This document shows positions 13,553 through 21,950 of a DNA stretch of 57,130 nt, piece after piece. Position 1 is the first letter of the stretch; the number at the start of each line of letters is the position of its first letter. This stretch comes from a virus, in the IMG/VR virus record IMGVR_UViG_3300021961_000119, positions 1-57,130 of that record; one strand, 5' to 3'. The notes under the pieces were generated by a model that ran no database searches, had not been told where the DNA came from, and saw only the letters and a program-made list of their open reading frames with translations. Position numbers and translations under genes: made by a program.

Positions 13553-15274
13553 GTTCCGATCGTTTCGGTCGTTGATGCTCGTCCGCACGAATTCACTCAC
13601 GTCTTTTTTCTCTCGCAACGCTTGTGTGACGGCCGCATCTACGGTGCCCTCGGCGATAATGTCGATGTAGGTCACACTCCGCGTCTGCCCAATTCGGTGC
13701 GCACGGTCCTCGGATTGCTCGCGATCAGTGAAAGAGAACGAATTCGAGTAGTACACCACCAATTCTGCACGGGTCATGTTAAGACCCACACCGCCGGTGG
13801 CCGCATTGCCCACAAGGAATCGCGCTTTGCCAGTTTGGAATAAGTTCTGCACGTTATGGTCGCGGTCGTTCTCGGAAATGCCGCCATGAATCTCCACCAC
13901 AGCGTCGTGGCCGTACCTTTCGCGTAGGGCCTCGCACACCATCCGGATTTCCTCGATGAACCGACACCACACGATCGTGCTGGCGTCGTTCTCCTCGGCT
14001 ACAGCGAGTAGCTCCTCGACTTTCGGGTTCTTTCCTGCAATGCGATTATGCGTGAACTTCGCCGCGTCGTAAAGGTCGGGGTTGCGCTCGAAGGTGATAA
14101 TACCCCCGGCGATCTCTTGAAGCCGGAGCATTCGCTCGAGCACTGTCTTGACGGTGATTCCTTGATCTCCAGATACCGTCTTGTCACGTTTAGCAATGTC
14201 TTTATATAGTCGTTTTTGTTCATCTGTTAGCTGGACCTCGCGGGTCTGGTACACTTTTGGTGGTAGCTCCGTCAGCACCTCGGACTTGCGAACTTGGTAG
14301 ATGAACGGAGAGATCAGCTCGATAAGCTCTGCCATATTTTGGTAGCCTACCACCTGTCGATCCTCGTACCCGCCCATGATCGCGTACCGATTGCGGAAAG
14401 AGTAAAAATCCCCGATCCCGATTATGTTCGGGTCGAGGAACTCGAATTGCATGAAGATGTCCATGGGGCCGTTCGCCACTGGCGTTCCCGTCATGATCAC
14501 TTTGTAATTCGCGGATTTCCCCAGCTTCACGCAATTCTTACTGCGTACCGCCGAGTGATTCTTGATCATGTGCGCTTCGTCCACGATCATGCCGACACGG
14601 GTGCTACAGTCCACGAACTTCTGCGCAAGATGCACCGCACCACCGGCCGCAAGGGACTCGGTGCCGACGATCAGGAACTTCAGACGGCCATCGGTCGTGG
14701 TGTTCCACTCCTCGAACGCCTTGGGCTTGCCGGTGTCAAGAATTAGCGTGTCGCACTCCATCGGGCAGTGGATAATCACCTCGCGCTCCCAGTTCTTGCG
14801 TGTGCTGAACTTGGTGACGATCAGCACCCGGTCCACCTTAGCGTCCATGAAGTACGCGGCAAAGAGGTCGAGCGAAGTCTTGGTCTTGCCCGTGCCCATG
14901 TCCATGTAGAACGCGAATGTGCTCTTGTTCCACGCATGGTCGAGGCCCTTGAGCTGGTACGGCCGTGGCGTAGTCTTGAACGTGTAGACCGGCGGAAATG
15001 CCGCTACTTGATTCGTATGTACGCGCTCGATAGTCGTAGTTGCAACCGTGCGAGCATCGTCTGTAAATGTGTCAGCATCAAAATTACCCAGCAGGAACTC
15101 GCTATTAGCCCGAAGAGCAGGAGCTGTCCACACGCGGCGACGAGAATCCCAACGCCGATTGGGAATGCGGCGAATTTTGTCCACCATCCACGGCGGCGAG
15201 TGGATGACGAATCGGCTGGTCTTTGCATCGTAGGCAATCTGCACTTTAGAATTCTGATCGGAACTTGGGTTCAT
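13532..15274 (-). CDS. SNF2-family (SF2) DNA helicase
   Basis: 580 aa. An N-terminal domain (about 1-90, KIRRIPNRRWDSRRRVWTAP) resembles the HARP-like domain. It is followed by motif I MDMGTGKTKT, DEAH box IVDEAHMIKN, motif III IMTGTPVANG and the helicase C domain ending in motif VI EQSEDRAHRIGQT. This is an SMARCAL1-like annealing/remodelling ATPase seen in several phages, where it may act in replication restart or branch migration. It overlaps the primase gene end by 29 bases, so the two are translationally coupled. Confidence 0.92.
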   Translation of the reverse strand: MNPSSDQNSKVQIAYDAKTSRFVIHSPPWMVDKIRRIPNRRWDSRRRVWTAPALRANSEFLLGNFDADTFTDDARTVATTTIERVHTNQVAAFPPVYTFKTTPRPYQLKGLDHAWNKSTFAFYMDMGTGKTKTSLDLFAAYFMDAKVDRVLIVTKFSTRKNWEREVIIHCPMECDTLILDTGKPKAFEEWNTTTDGRLKFLIVGTESLAAGGAVHLAQKFVDCSTRVGMIVDEAHMIKNHSAVRSKNCVKLGKSANYKVIMTGTPVANGPMDIFMQFEFLDPNIIGIGDFYSFRNRYAIMGGYEDRQVVGYQNMAELIELISPFIYQVRKSEVLTELPPKVYQTREVQLTDEQKRLYKDIAKRDKTVSGDQGITVKTVLERMLRLQEIAGGIITFERNPDLYDAAKFTHNRIAGKNPKVEELLAVAEENDASTIVWCRFIEEIRMVCEALRERYGHDAVVEIHGGISENDRDHNVQNLFQTGKARFLVGNAATGGVGLNMTRAELVVYYSNSFSFTDREQSEDRAHRIGQTRSVTYIDIIAEGTVDAAVTQALREKKDVSEFVRTSINDRNDRNLLGTLA

Positions 15275-16808
15275 CGACTTTCACCTCGTGATCTTCAGTA
15301 ATAGGAGCGTACCAAACGTTGATGGGCTTGCCGCCCGGGATTCGGAGCTTGTCGTGATCCGCGCCGCAGTCGCGCCGGAGCGATGTCCACAGGTCCATCC
15401 CCGTCATCACCTCGGCTTTGTTACGCTTAAGGAACTCGGAGAAGGCCGTGCCCCGGAACACGATGCACCGCGTGCCGTTGATGACCTGCACCACCGGGAT
15501 GTTGCGGGTTAACGCTTTCCGGTCTTCGGTGTTAGTACCGTCGGAGGTCAAGTCGGCCTTTTGCACGAATTCGTTGAACTTGGCGGCAATGATGCCTGAC
15601 GCACTCGCCTCTTTCGGCACTTCGATCACCCGCAGAGTCGGGATGAGCGGGTCGAGGATTCGGCGTCGCCACGAGTCCTGAGTGATCTTGGGGATGTTGA
15701 TCTTGAGCTGTTCGAAGATCAGCGTGCCCATCGCGGCGGGGTCACGTAGGATAATAGTCGGGATGTTCGCGATGAGCTTCCCGTTAACGTGGATGCCCCA
15801 GCGTGGGGGTTCGGACTGGTACTCGATCAGCTCGGTAAACTGGGGCAGTTGGTCCTGCGCGTCCAGCTCTTTGCTCTCGTCGGTTGAGATCCCGAACTCG
15901 CGGGTAACGCACACCTTGCGATCGCAAAGCGACTTGCACGGCTCTTCGCTACATTTGTACAGGTAGTCCCGGCGCGACGCGGAGCGGATCACCTTCTTGG
16001 CCTCGGCGGGTCCCAGTGGCTTGTCGAACATCGTGCGGTTCAACGCCATCGCATCGTCAAAGAATGTGTCGGGGCGGGCACGCTTGAGGTACACCACCAC
16101 GTTGTACATCGAGTCGTTGCGGGAGCCGGATTCGACGCCTGTGTGGATCATCTTTTGAATGCACGGTGGAGCCTCCAAGTGCTCCCGGTGGGCCATTTCC
16201 TGCAGTGCCGCCACCGTAACTCGGCGCGACTGGGCGTACGAGATGAACAGCTCGAACGACATCTTCTGCCCTTTGTCGTCAATCGCGTACCGCACCGTCC
16301 GGTCTTTGTCGAAGAATGGCAAGTTGATCCAGTTCCCCAGCGACTTCTCACCACTGGACGTGGTCAGCGAGTCCTGCTTGGGGAAGATGTCCACGTGGTT
16401 CGGGATTTGGAGCATGTCGCGCCACGAATTAAGGAGCCGGATCACGAGCTTGGCCGGTAGGTATTCCTCACCAAATAAGTACAGATGTGCCCCGCCCGAC
16501 TTGCTCCGGGTCGCCACCAGCGGGAGCCGGTAGTGCTCGATCTTTTCCACAAGCTTCGGAATGTCGATGTCGGACCCGTCCGAACCTTTGCCGTGGTTAT
16601 CCACGTCGATACAGCCGAACAGCACCGTGCCGCCGTCCGTGATCGGAACCACCCCCAGTCCCATCTTGCCGCCCAAATGGTCGGCGTAGTGTTGCAGGGT
16701 TACTTCGCTCTTCTCGGTTATCATATTGCCCGTCGCGGGATCCCACTGTCCGAAGGACCGGAGATTACCAGCGAACAGGTTTGCGTAGTCTTGAACTAGA
16801 CTAGTCAT
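15246..16808 (-). CDS. Archaeo-eukaryotic primase (PrimPol-like, TOTE-type)
   Basis: 520 aa. The catalytic site is D68-x-D70 (FGCIDVDNHG), then the S-x-x-x-x-H strand TRSKSGGAHLYLFG (H108) and the third acidic residue in NHVDIFPKQ. A Cys cluster (CSEEPCKSLCDRKVC) follows near residue 290, then a C-terminal domain of unknown role. The AEP core resembles primases of TOTE systems and the primase-polymerases of some Z-DNA cyanophages. It would synthesise primers and perhaps short DNA. It is the first gene of the replication block, behind region A. Confidence 0.85.
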   Translation of the reverse strand: MTSLVQDYANLFAGNLRSFGQWDPATGNMITEKSEVTLQHYADHLGGKMGLGVVPITDGGTVLFGCIDVDNHGKGSDGSDIDIPKLVEKIEHYRLPLVATRSKSGGAHLYLFGEEYLPAKLVIRLLNSWRDMLQIPNHVDIFPKQDSLTTSSGEKSLGNWINLPFFDKDRTVRYAIDDKGQKMSFELFISYAQSRRVTVAALQEMAHREHLEAPPCIQKMIHTGVESGSRNDSMYNVVVYLKRARPDTFFDDAMALNRTMFDKPLGPAEAKKVIRSASRRDYLYKCSEEPCKSLCDRKVCVTREFGISTDESKELDAQDQLPQFTELIEYQSEPPRWGIHVNGKLIANIPTIILRDPAAMGTLIFEQLKINIPKITQDSWRRRILDPLIPTLRVIEVPKEASASGIIAAKFNEFVQKADLTSDGTNTEDRKALTRNIPVVQVINGTRCIVFRGTAFSEFLKRNKAEVMTGMDLWTSLRRDCGADHDKLRIPGGKPINVWYAPITEDHEVKVDEPKFRSEF

Positions 16809-16835
16809 CGTTTCACCTCTCTATACGTCTATGTA

Positions 16836-16864
16836 TTGACACCACCTCTGTGGGCTGGTATAAT
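16836..16864 (+). promoter_or_regulatory. Perfect-consensus plus-strand sigma70 promoter in region A
   Basis: TTGACA, 17-nt spacer, TATAAT, exact at both boxes and pointing away from the primase gene into the repeat array. No plus-strand gene follows. It may produce an antisense, regulatory or origin-priming RNA. Confidence 0.7.
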
Positions 16865-16891
16865 TATAACATCTCGCCATCGGAACAGCAA
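16863..16891 (-). promoter_or_regulatory. Minus-strand promoter P8 for the primase-helicase block
   Basis: On the minus strand: TTGCTG, 17-nt spacer, TATAAT. Its -10 shares the palindrome TATAATTATA with the opposing plus-strand promoter, so only one polymerase can open this site at a time. Confidence 0.7.
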
Positions 16892-16902
16892 CCCCCACCG
16901 TT

Positions 16903-17152
16903 TGTTCCACCGTTCCATCAAGATGGAACACATGATGGAACACCCTCTCCCATTCGACAGACAGGCCTCCTGTTCCACCGTTCCATGCGCACGCGGGGGG
17001 ATTGCTCTGTCAACGGCGTGGTTCGATACGGGGGGTATATGATGGAACGGGGGATACAACGGAACACGACACACTCAAGCCCCGAAGGACGCGGGCTTCG
17101 AGACACCGGGGCGTTCCAGACGCCGTACCATCTTAATGGAACAGGAAGTCGA
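16903..17152. repeat. Intergenic repeat region A (inverted partner of region B)
   Basis: Noncoding stretch dense in GTTCCA / TGGAAC half-sites (about ten). It includes the 18-bp palindrome GTTCCATCAAGATGGAAC (16912-16929), GATGGAAC at 16934-16941 and GTTCCACC units. The reverse complement of much of it is found in region B (52702-52938). A separate segment (17077-17105, AAGCCCC...GGGCTTCGAGACAC) matches B in the same orientation instead. Region A lies between the late module and the primase gene. Confidence 0.85.
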
Positions 17153-17179
17153 TTCTAGGGCCTTCTCGTGCATGCGCAT
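17075..17179 (-). CDS. Possible 34-aa ORF after the ejection-protein gene
   Basis: Reads MRMHEKALESTSCSIKMVRR... to a TGA at 17075. The same frame is open back to the stop codon of the gene at 17234, with the protein-like string PHLFDALGEALSY before the first ATG. A longer product would need stop-codon readthrough or an unusual start. There is no good ribosome site. Part of it overlaps the region A repeats, so it may not be a gene. Confidence 0.25.
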   Translation of the reverse strand: MRMHEKALESTSCSIKMVRRLERPGVSKPASFGA

Positions 17180-17233
17180 GTAAGAGAGAGCCTCTCCGAG
17201 CGCGTCGAAGAGGTGGGGAGCTATATTAGTAGC

Positions 17234-19288
17234 TTACTGGCCTAGAGAGCCTAAGGGAGAGGGCGGGGGACCGGCTGGCGGGGTCGCCATACCGGACAGC
17301 TCGATCCTCGGTGGCCGTGTGGGGGCCATAGTGTCCTCAGGATACTGGTCTTTGGGGTCTCGGGCGGCGACGAGGCCACCAGCGAGTGTGGCACCAGCAT
17401 TTGCGACACGGCTCGAAGTGAGTAGTGACTGCTCTTGCTGTTTGAGCGACTGCATAATACTGTCGATCACTGTGTCCACCTTGGCGGTCGGGGTCAGGAG
17501 CTTCTCAGTGGTAGGCTGAGCCACCCGGGGCGACATCCCGATCAGGTTCGGGAACTGGGCACGGAGTGCATCTCCGGCGGCAGTGAAAGGACGGCCAGCC
17601 ATCAGGTTCGCGGCGGCACCCACCCCACCCGCGCCTTGGTCGAGGTCGGTGTCCAATGGTGTGCGACGGAATCCGGACTTTTCGGTCTGGAGCATTGTAC
17701 GCTCTTGGAGCAATCGGTTCTTGAATTCGTCAAATGCGGCGTCGTCGCGAAAGGCACGGCGAAGCTTCTGCTCAGCATCGCGGGACAGGATCGACTTCAT
17801 CGGGTCAGCTGATGGCCCCGCGACTCGGAGCTTCTCCAGCATCGCTTGGGAGATACCAGCGCGGAAAGCGTCGTACTCGGACGGTGAGTCCTTGAACCGG
17901 TCGATGAGCTTGCGCATGTCAAGCTCGTTCATAGTGTAGATCTGCTGTCCCTCTTTCATGGCTGTTAACAGCTCGGAGTCACCGGCAAAAGTTTGCCGTG
18001 CTATGCGGTATTCGGGCGAAGCTTTTTCCATGTCGGCGAGGAGTCGCCGTTTCATGTTCAGAAGTGTCCCGGCTTGACCGCCTTTACCTTCACGCATTGC
18101 GCTCTCGATCATGTCGTCCAGCGCGATCTTAGTCTCGTGCAGAGCACGCAAGGTGTTTCTAGGGTCGGCGATATCCAGCTCGTTGTCTGCCATGCGCTTG
18201 GCACCAATCTTCATTGCCTCCTTGAAGGTGGGCAGGTTGCGAAGCTTGGCGATATCGGGCGCGGTCGTAGGGTTAAACGTTGGGGCACTGTTCCACGCGG
18301 CCTTATACAGGGGGTCGGCCTCTTCAGCGCGCTTTTTGGTGAGGTCCAGCACGTCTGTGTAGAAGTCTTTAGAGCCTGACATCAGGGTGCGTAAATCTTC
18401 CGAGACACGTGGGATGCGTTCCATCTCGCGAGTAGCAAGCTCGGACTTGCCCTGAATTCGGGCGGGTGATGGCGCGGCAGTGGCACGACGCAACAGTGCG
18501 GCAGTGTTCTCGCCGAGGTCGGCCAGTGTGATCTCGCCACGGGACATCGCTTGCATCTTGGCCAACGCTTGGTCGGGCGTCATCCCGTCCTTCTCCAGTG
18601 CCTTGACGATCGCAAGATCGGCCGCTTTATTCGCGTCACCGAATCCCAGCGAGGTTTTAATCTTGTTGAATGCGGGCATCGCCACGTATTTACCGAGCAG
18701 TCCCAATGTGCCAGTAGTCACCGCTCCAGCGGCACCACCTTTGAGGGCTTCGCCGCCCAATTCACCGGGCGGTTTCTCGCTCGTACCGACAGCAGTTACT
18801 GCGCCGGACCCGGCTCCGTAGCCCATCATCCGGGGAATACTCGGGGCTTTGCCAAAGAGCATTCCAGCGAGCTTGGGGCCAACGGCTTTGGAGACCGCCG
18901 GGATCGCGCCAGCACCACCAGTGAACAGGGCTGGCACCAACGCCCCACCTAACTCGGAAGCTACTGCGGTACGTGGATTCTCCTCGGCGTATTTGCGCAA
19001 GCCTTCGCGTTCAGCCTTGACCAAATCTTCGTAGCTTTGATTGCCGCCCAGTGAACGTAGCCGAGCAATAGCTTCATCCGAGAAGCCCATAGTCAGACCT
19101 TGCAGTGCCTGACCCGCCGCACCGGGCAACATCGCATCAGGTCGTTTCGCCTGTGGACGCACTGGTGCGACGGGTGCTGTGGCATCGGGTGTCCCCGCCT
19201 TGTTCAGCGTAAATCTCCGAATCGTCGCCTCAGGTGTGCCCTCGGGGAATTCGTAGATCTTGCCGTCAATCACTCGCTCGATGGTCAT
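17234..19288 (-). CDS. Internal virion / ejection-type protein, 684 aa
   Basis: Begins MTIERVIDGKIYEFPEGTPE, continues with Ala/Gly-rich hydrophobic stretches (GGALVPALFTGGAGAIPAVSKAVGPKLAGML, in parts), then long helices and a Pro-rich C-terminus (APTRPPRIELSG...PPPSPLG). Last gene of the late module, behind two other large helical proteins. Size, position and glycine-rich membrane-like segments suit podovirus ejection proteins that form a channel into the host. No enzymatic motif is recognised. It overlaps the 539-aa gene by four bases. Confidence 0.7.
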   Translation of the reverse strand: MTIERVIDGKIYEFPEGTPEATIRRFTLNKAGTPDATAPVAPVRPQAKRPDAMLPGAAGQALQGLTMGFSDEAIARLRSLGGNQSYEDLVKAEREGLRKYAEENPRTAVASELGGALVPALFTGGAGAIPAVSKAVGPKLAGMLFGKAPSIPRMMGYGAGSGAVTAVGTSEKPPGELGGEALKGGAAGAVTTGTLGLLGKYVAMPAFNKIKTSLGFGDANKAADLAIVKALEKDGMTPDQALAKMQAMSRGEITLADLGENTAALLRRATAAPSPARIQGKSELATREMERIPRVSEDLRTLMSGSKDFYTDVLDLTKKRAEEADPLYKAAWNSAPTFNPTTAPDIAKLRNLPTFKEAMKIGAKRMADNELDIADPRNTLRALHETKIALDDMIESAMREGKGGQAGTLLNMKRRLLADMEKASPEYRIARQTFAGDSELLTAMKEGQQIYTMNELDMRKLIDRFKDSPSEYDAFRAGISQAMLEKLRVAGPSADPMKSILSRDAEQKLRRAFRDDAAFDEFKNRLLQERTMLQTEKSGFRRTPLDTDLDQGAGGVGAAANLMAGRPFTAAGDALRAQFPNLIGMSPRVAQPTTEKLLTPTAKVDTVIDSIMQSLKQQEQSLLTSSRVANAGATLAGGLVAARDPKDQYPEDTMAPTRPPRIELSGMATPPAGPPPSPLGSLGQ

Positions 19289-20904
19289 TGTGGAGTCTCC
19301 CGTCCTTGGCTATCAACACGCACTCGTGGCATGCTGAAGTATTGCTGGTAGGTCATGCGGTTGGGGTTAATCGAGACCTTGCCTTTATCGTCGCGGGTGG
19401 TGATCGGATTCGCATCCAAATATCTGCGCCACTGGGCTTCGGCATACGGCGTGATGGCACCATTGACGGCGGCGTAATCGGCCATGTACTTGTTGAACTC
19501 CGCGTCGCGGCGGCGTTGCGCGATCTTGAATTCGAGCAAGGTCTTGTTGGTCGATGGCTCTTTGTCGGAACTGAACGCGCCGAGTTGCATCATCTTGATG
19601 TCCAAGTTCGACACGTTCGAGTCGCCCGGAATGCGGTTCTGCTTCGCGGCGAGTGCGGCGAGCGAGTCGAATTCGTTGATCTTCGCACGGTCACCGGAAG
19701 TGAGCTTCGCGATGTCTCCGATACCAAAGCCCACACCGTAGGTGTAGCCGGTGCTGATCTCGGAGTTGAGCTTCAATGCACGTTCAAGGTCGCGGATATC
19801 GTCCTCGATGCCGGAAGTGAACGGTGAGATTTTCTCGCGTATATACTTACCAGATTCTTCTAGATCTTTTTCGCGCTTCTTGGCGGCTTCGATCTTGTTT
19901 AGTCCTCGGTAGGAGGTCTTAGGATCGATTGGCACTCCAACGTCCATGGCTTTGGTAACAATTGCGTTGATGTCGCCATTGCGAATGTGGTCGTCAATCT
20001 CCTGCTTAGTGCGGGTGGTTTGTGCCACTTGCTGAGCGATCGAGGTACGCTTGCTGGTCTGGTCCAGACGCACATTCTCGTCCACGATCTTCTGCGCACG
20101 AGCGCGGTCCTTCTCGTTAAGAGGGTCGCCACCAAATGTCTGCAGGGCGTCGGCCACGAGCTTGTTCTCTTTGCGATACGCGTCGCGTTGAGCTTCCTGT
20201 TGTGCTTTGACGAGTTGCTCAGGGTCGTTCAGATTCAAGTTAAGACGGGTTGCGATGTCGCGCAAGCTCTTCGTGTCCTCGAACATCTTGAACTTCACCG
20301 AGAATTGCGGATCAGTCAAAGACACACCGGCTTGCGCGGCGAATGCCTTCATTTCAGGCGTTGCTTTATCTCCCGCGAGCAGTTCTTTGACACGTGCGAT
20401 GCCTTCGGGCGACCGTGGATTAAGACCCTCGGATTGCGCCTGTTTCTGGTACGCGGTCATCTGCGGGGTAAGCTTCGACACTACACTCAGGCCAAGCCGT
20501 GCGGCCTCTTTTTCTTCTTCAACCGCTTTGAGCGACAACTCGTAGCGCATCTTGGCAAGTTGAGCGTTCCGATCAGCTTCAGCTTCTTGCGCTTTCCCAA
20601 AAGCTCCGGCGGCAGTGCCTAGCGATTCGCCGAAAGAGCCAGTGCGTGTCGGTGCTAGAAATCCTTGAGCCAGCGCGAGCATCGACGGGTCGATTCGACC
20701 TTTGCGGTCTTGCAACGCTTGCTTCATTGTCTCTCGTGCGGCATCCACTTCCGCTTTTGCGGCTTTGTAGGCGTCAGAATCGGCACCCATTGCTTGGCGT
20801 CCGAGAGCCGAAAGCGACACGCTCCCGATCTTCTCGGGGTCGATCTTCATCATCTGCGCGAGCAGTGGGCTGTAGCCGCTTGTATCTTCGGTGGGTTCTG
20901 CCAT
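19285..20904 (-). CDS. Internal virion / ejection-type coiled-coil protein, 539 aa
   Basis: Begins MAEPTEDTSGYSPLLAQMMK. It is nearly all helical and highly charged (AAKAEVDAARETMKQALQDRKG; AEADRNAQLAKMRYELSLKAVEEEKEAARLG, in parts), with a central QxxR-rich stretch. It lies between the 346-aa and 684-aa virion proteins. Likely packaged in the capsid or ejected with DNA; assignment rests on position and composition. Confidence 0.7.
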   Translation of the reverse strand: MAEPTEDTSGYSPLLAQMMKIDPEKIGSVSLSALGRQAMGADSDAYKAAKAEVDAARETMKQALQDRKGRIDPSMLALAQGFLAPTRTGSFGESLGTAAGAFGKAQEAEADRNAQLAKMRYELSLKAVEEEKEAARLGLSVVSKLTPQMTAYQKQAQSEGLNPRSPEGIARVKELLAGDKATPEMKAFAAQAGVSLTDPQFSVKFKMFEDTKSLRDIATRLNLNLNDPEQLVKAQQEAQRDAYRKENKLVADALQTFGGDPLNEKDRARAQKIVDENVRLDQTSKRTSIAQQVAQTTRTKQEIDDHIRNGDINAIVTKAMDVGVPIDPKTSYRGLNKIEAAKKREKDLEESGKYIREKISPFTSGIEDDIRDLERALKLNSEISTGYTYGVGFGIGDIAKLTSGDRAKINEFDSLAALAAKQNRIPGDSNVSNLDIKMMQLGAFSSDKEPSTNKTLLEFKIAQRRRDAEFNKYMADYAAVNGAITPYAEAQWRRYLDANPITTRDDKGKVSINPNRMTYQQYFSMPRVRVDSQGRETPQ

Positions 20905-20909
20905 GATAA

Positions 20910-21950
20910 TTACCCTAATGGTTTCTCTTCCATACCACCGAACTCGTCGGTTTGGCCTTTCCAGCCAGTATTCGAGAAGTCGTAGTTAAAGCTCGGACTG
21001 CTGAACAAGTTGCTAAGTGATGTACCCAGCGAGCTGAATGCATTGCCGAATCCGGTAGCGGCACTTGTACCACCATTTGGACCGGAGGCAAAGAGAGATC
21101 CGAGGCCCGCGATTTGGGCGAGTGGTGACGTGGAGTAAGCACCGGGGATTGGCGCACTAGCCTTCTCGGACACCGTGCTCGGGACCTTAACGTTCGAGAA
21201 CACATTGGCCGCACCAGTGGCGGCGGCAAGGGGAGCCATAATGCCGGTCTGCTCCAACTTCTGCTCTTCACTGCCGAGACCATATAAACGCTCGAGTTCT
21301 TTGAGCTTTAGATCGAGTTCCGTGGATGCTAGCCCACGCTGGGTCTCGGCCGCGTTCCGGTAGATGCCCGCTTGGTCCATAGCGGCTTTGAGTGCGCTGT
21401 CGTACCCCGACGCCATCTGCTTAGTCTGCGCTCCGAGCAGATTGGCTTGAGTGTCGGCTCCCAACTGGCCCATCGCGTCGAACATGCGCTTGCCACCCGT
21501 ACCACCTGTACCAGCAAACGCTCCCTTGAGCGACGGAATCAGCGAACGTTGAAGACTTTGCTGTTGAAGCCGTTCCATTTCATCCACGACTCCGGGCATC
21601 TTAACACCCGCTTCGTTCGTGTACCCACTAATGTAGGGATTCATGAACGACTGGATCATCTCCGGCGTGATTCCGGCGGCGGCAAGTGCGGCGGTGTCGC
21701 CAGCGTCGCCCAGCATGGTCTCGTAGCCGCGTAGTCCGGTGCCGGTTCCGTCCTCACCCTTTGCGTAGTTGAGCACACTAGTCTGCAACTCCGACATTGG
21801 AGCTACAAGGTCTTCGCCAGTCTGCTTCAGTAGTTCGGTGCCGGGTTCCGCGAGACCTTCAAGGTACGTCGTGTACCAATCCGGACCGGTGGTATCGACT
21901 ACCTTGGTAGTGTCAATATTCGGTAGGGGATCGCCTTGCAGTAAGCTCAT
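20910..21950 (-). CDS. Internal virion protein, 346 aa
   Basis: Begins MSLLQGDPLPNIDTTKVVDT. The segment MIQSFMNPYISGYTNEAGVKM and the following glycine-rich helical part (SLKGAFAGTGGTGGKRMFDAMGQ) are typical of a podovirus internal protein that occurs before the very large ejection protein. The C-terminus is Ser/Gly/Asn-rich. It overlaps the 1559-aa gene by four bases (ATGA). No enzymatic motif is seen. Confidence 0.7.
   Translation of the reverse strand: MSLLQGDPLPNIDTTKVVDTTGPDWYTTYLEGLAEPGTELLKQTGEDLVAPMSELQTSVLNYAKGEDGTGTGLRGYETMLGDAGDTAALAAAGITPEMIQSFMNPYISGYTNEAGVKMPGVVDEMERLQQQSLQRSLIPSLKGAFAGTGGTGGKRMFDAMGQLGADTQANLLGAQTKQMASGYDSALKAAMDQAGIYRNAAETQRGLASTELDLKLKELERLYGLGSEEQKLEQTGIMAPLAAATGAANVFSNVKVPSTVSEKASAPIPGAYSTSPLAQIAGLGSLFASGPNGGTSAATGFGNAFSSLGTSLSNLFSSPSFNYDFSNTGWKGQTDEFGGMEEKPLG

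Noticed and set aside
16850-17158. Plus-strand ORF in region A resembling one in region B (VPPFHQDGTHDGT)
   Set aside because: The similarity comes from the inverted DNA repeat itself. The start lies upstream of the transcription start expected from the plus-strand promoter, and the frame has no ribosome site.
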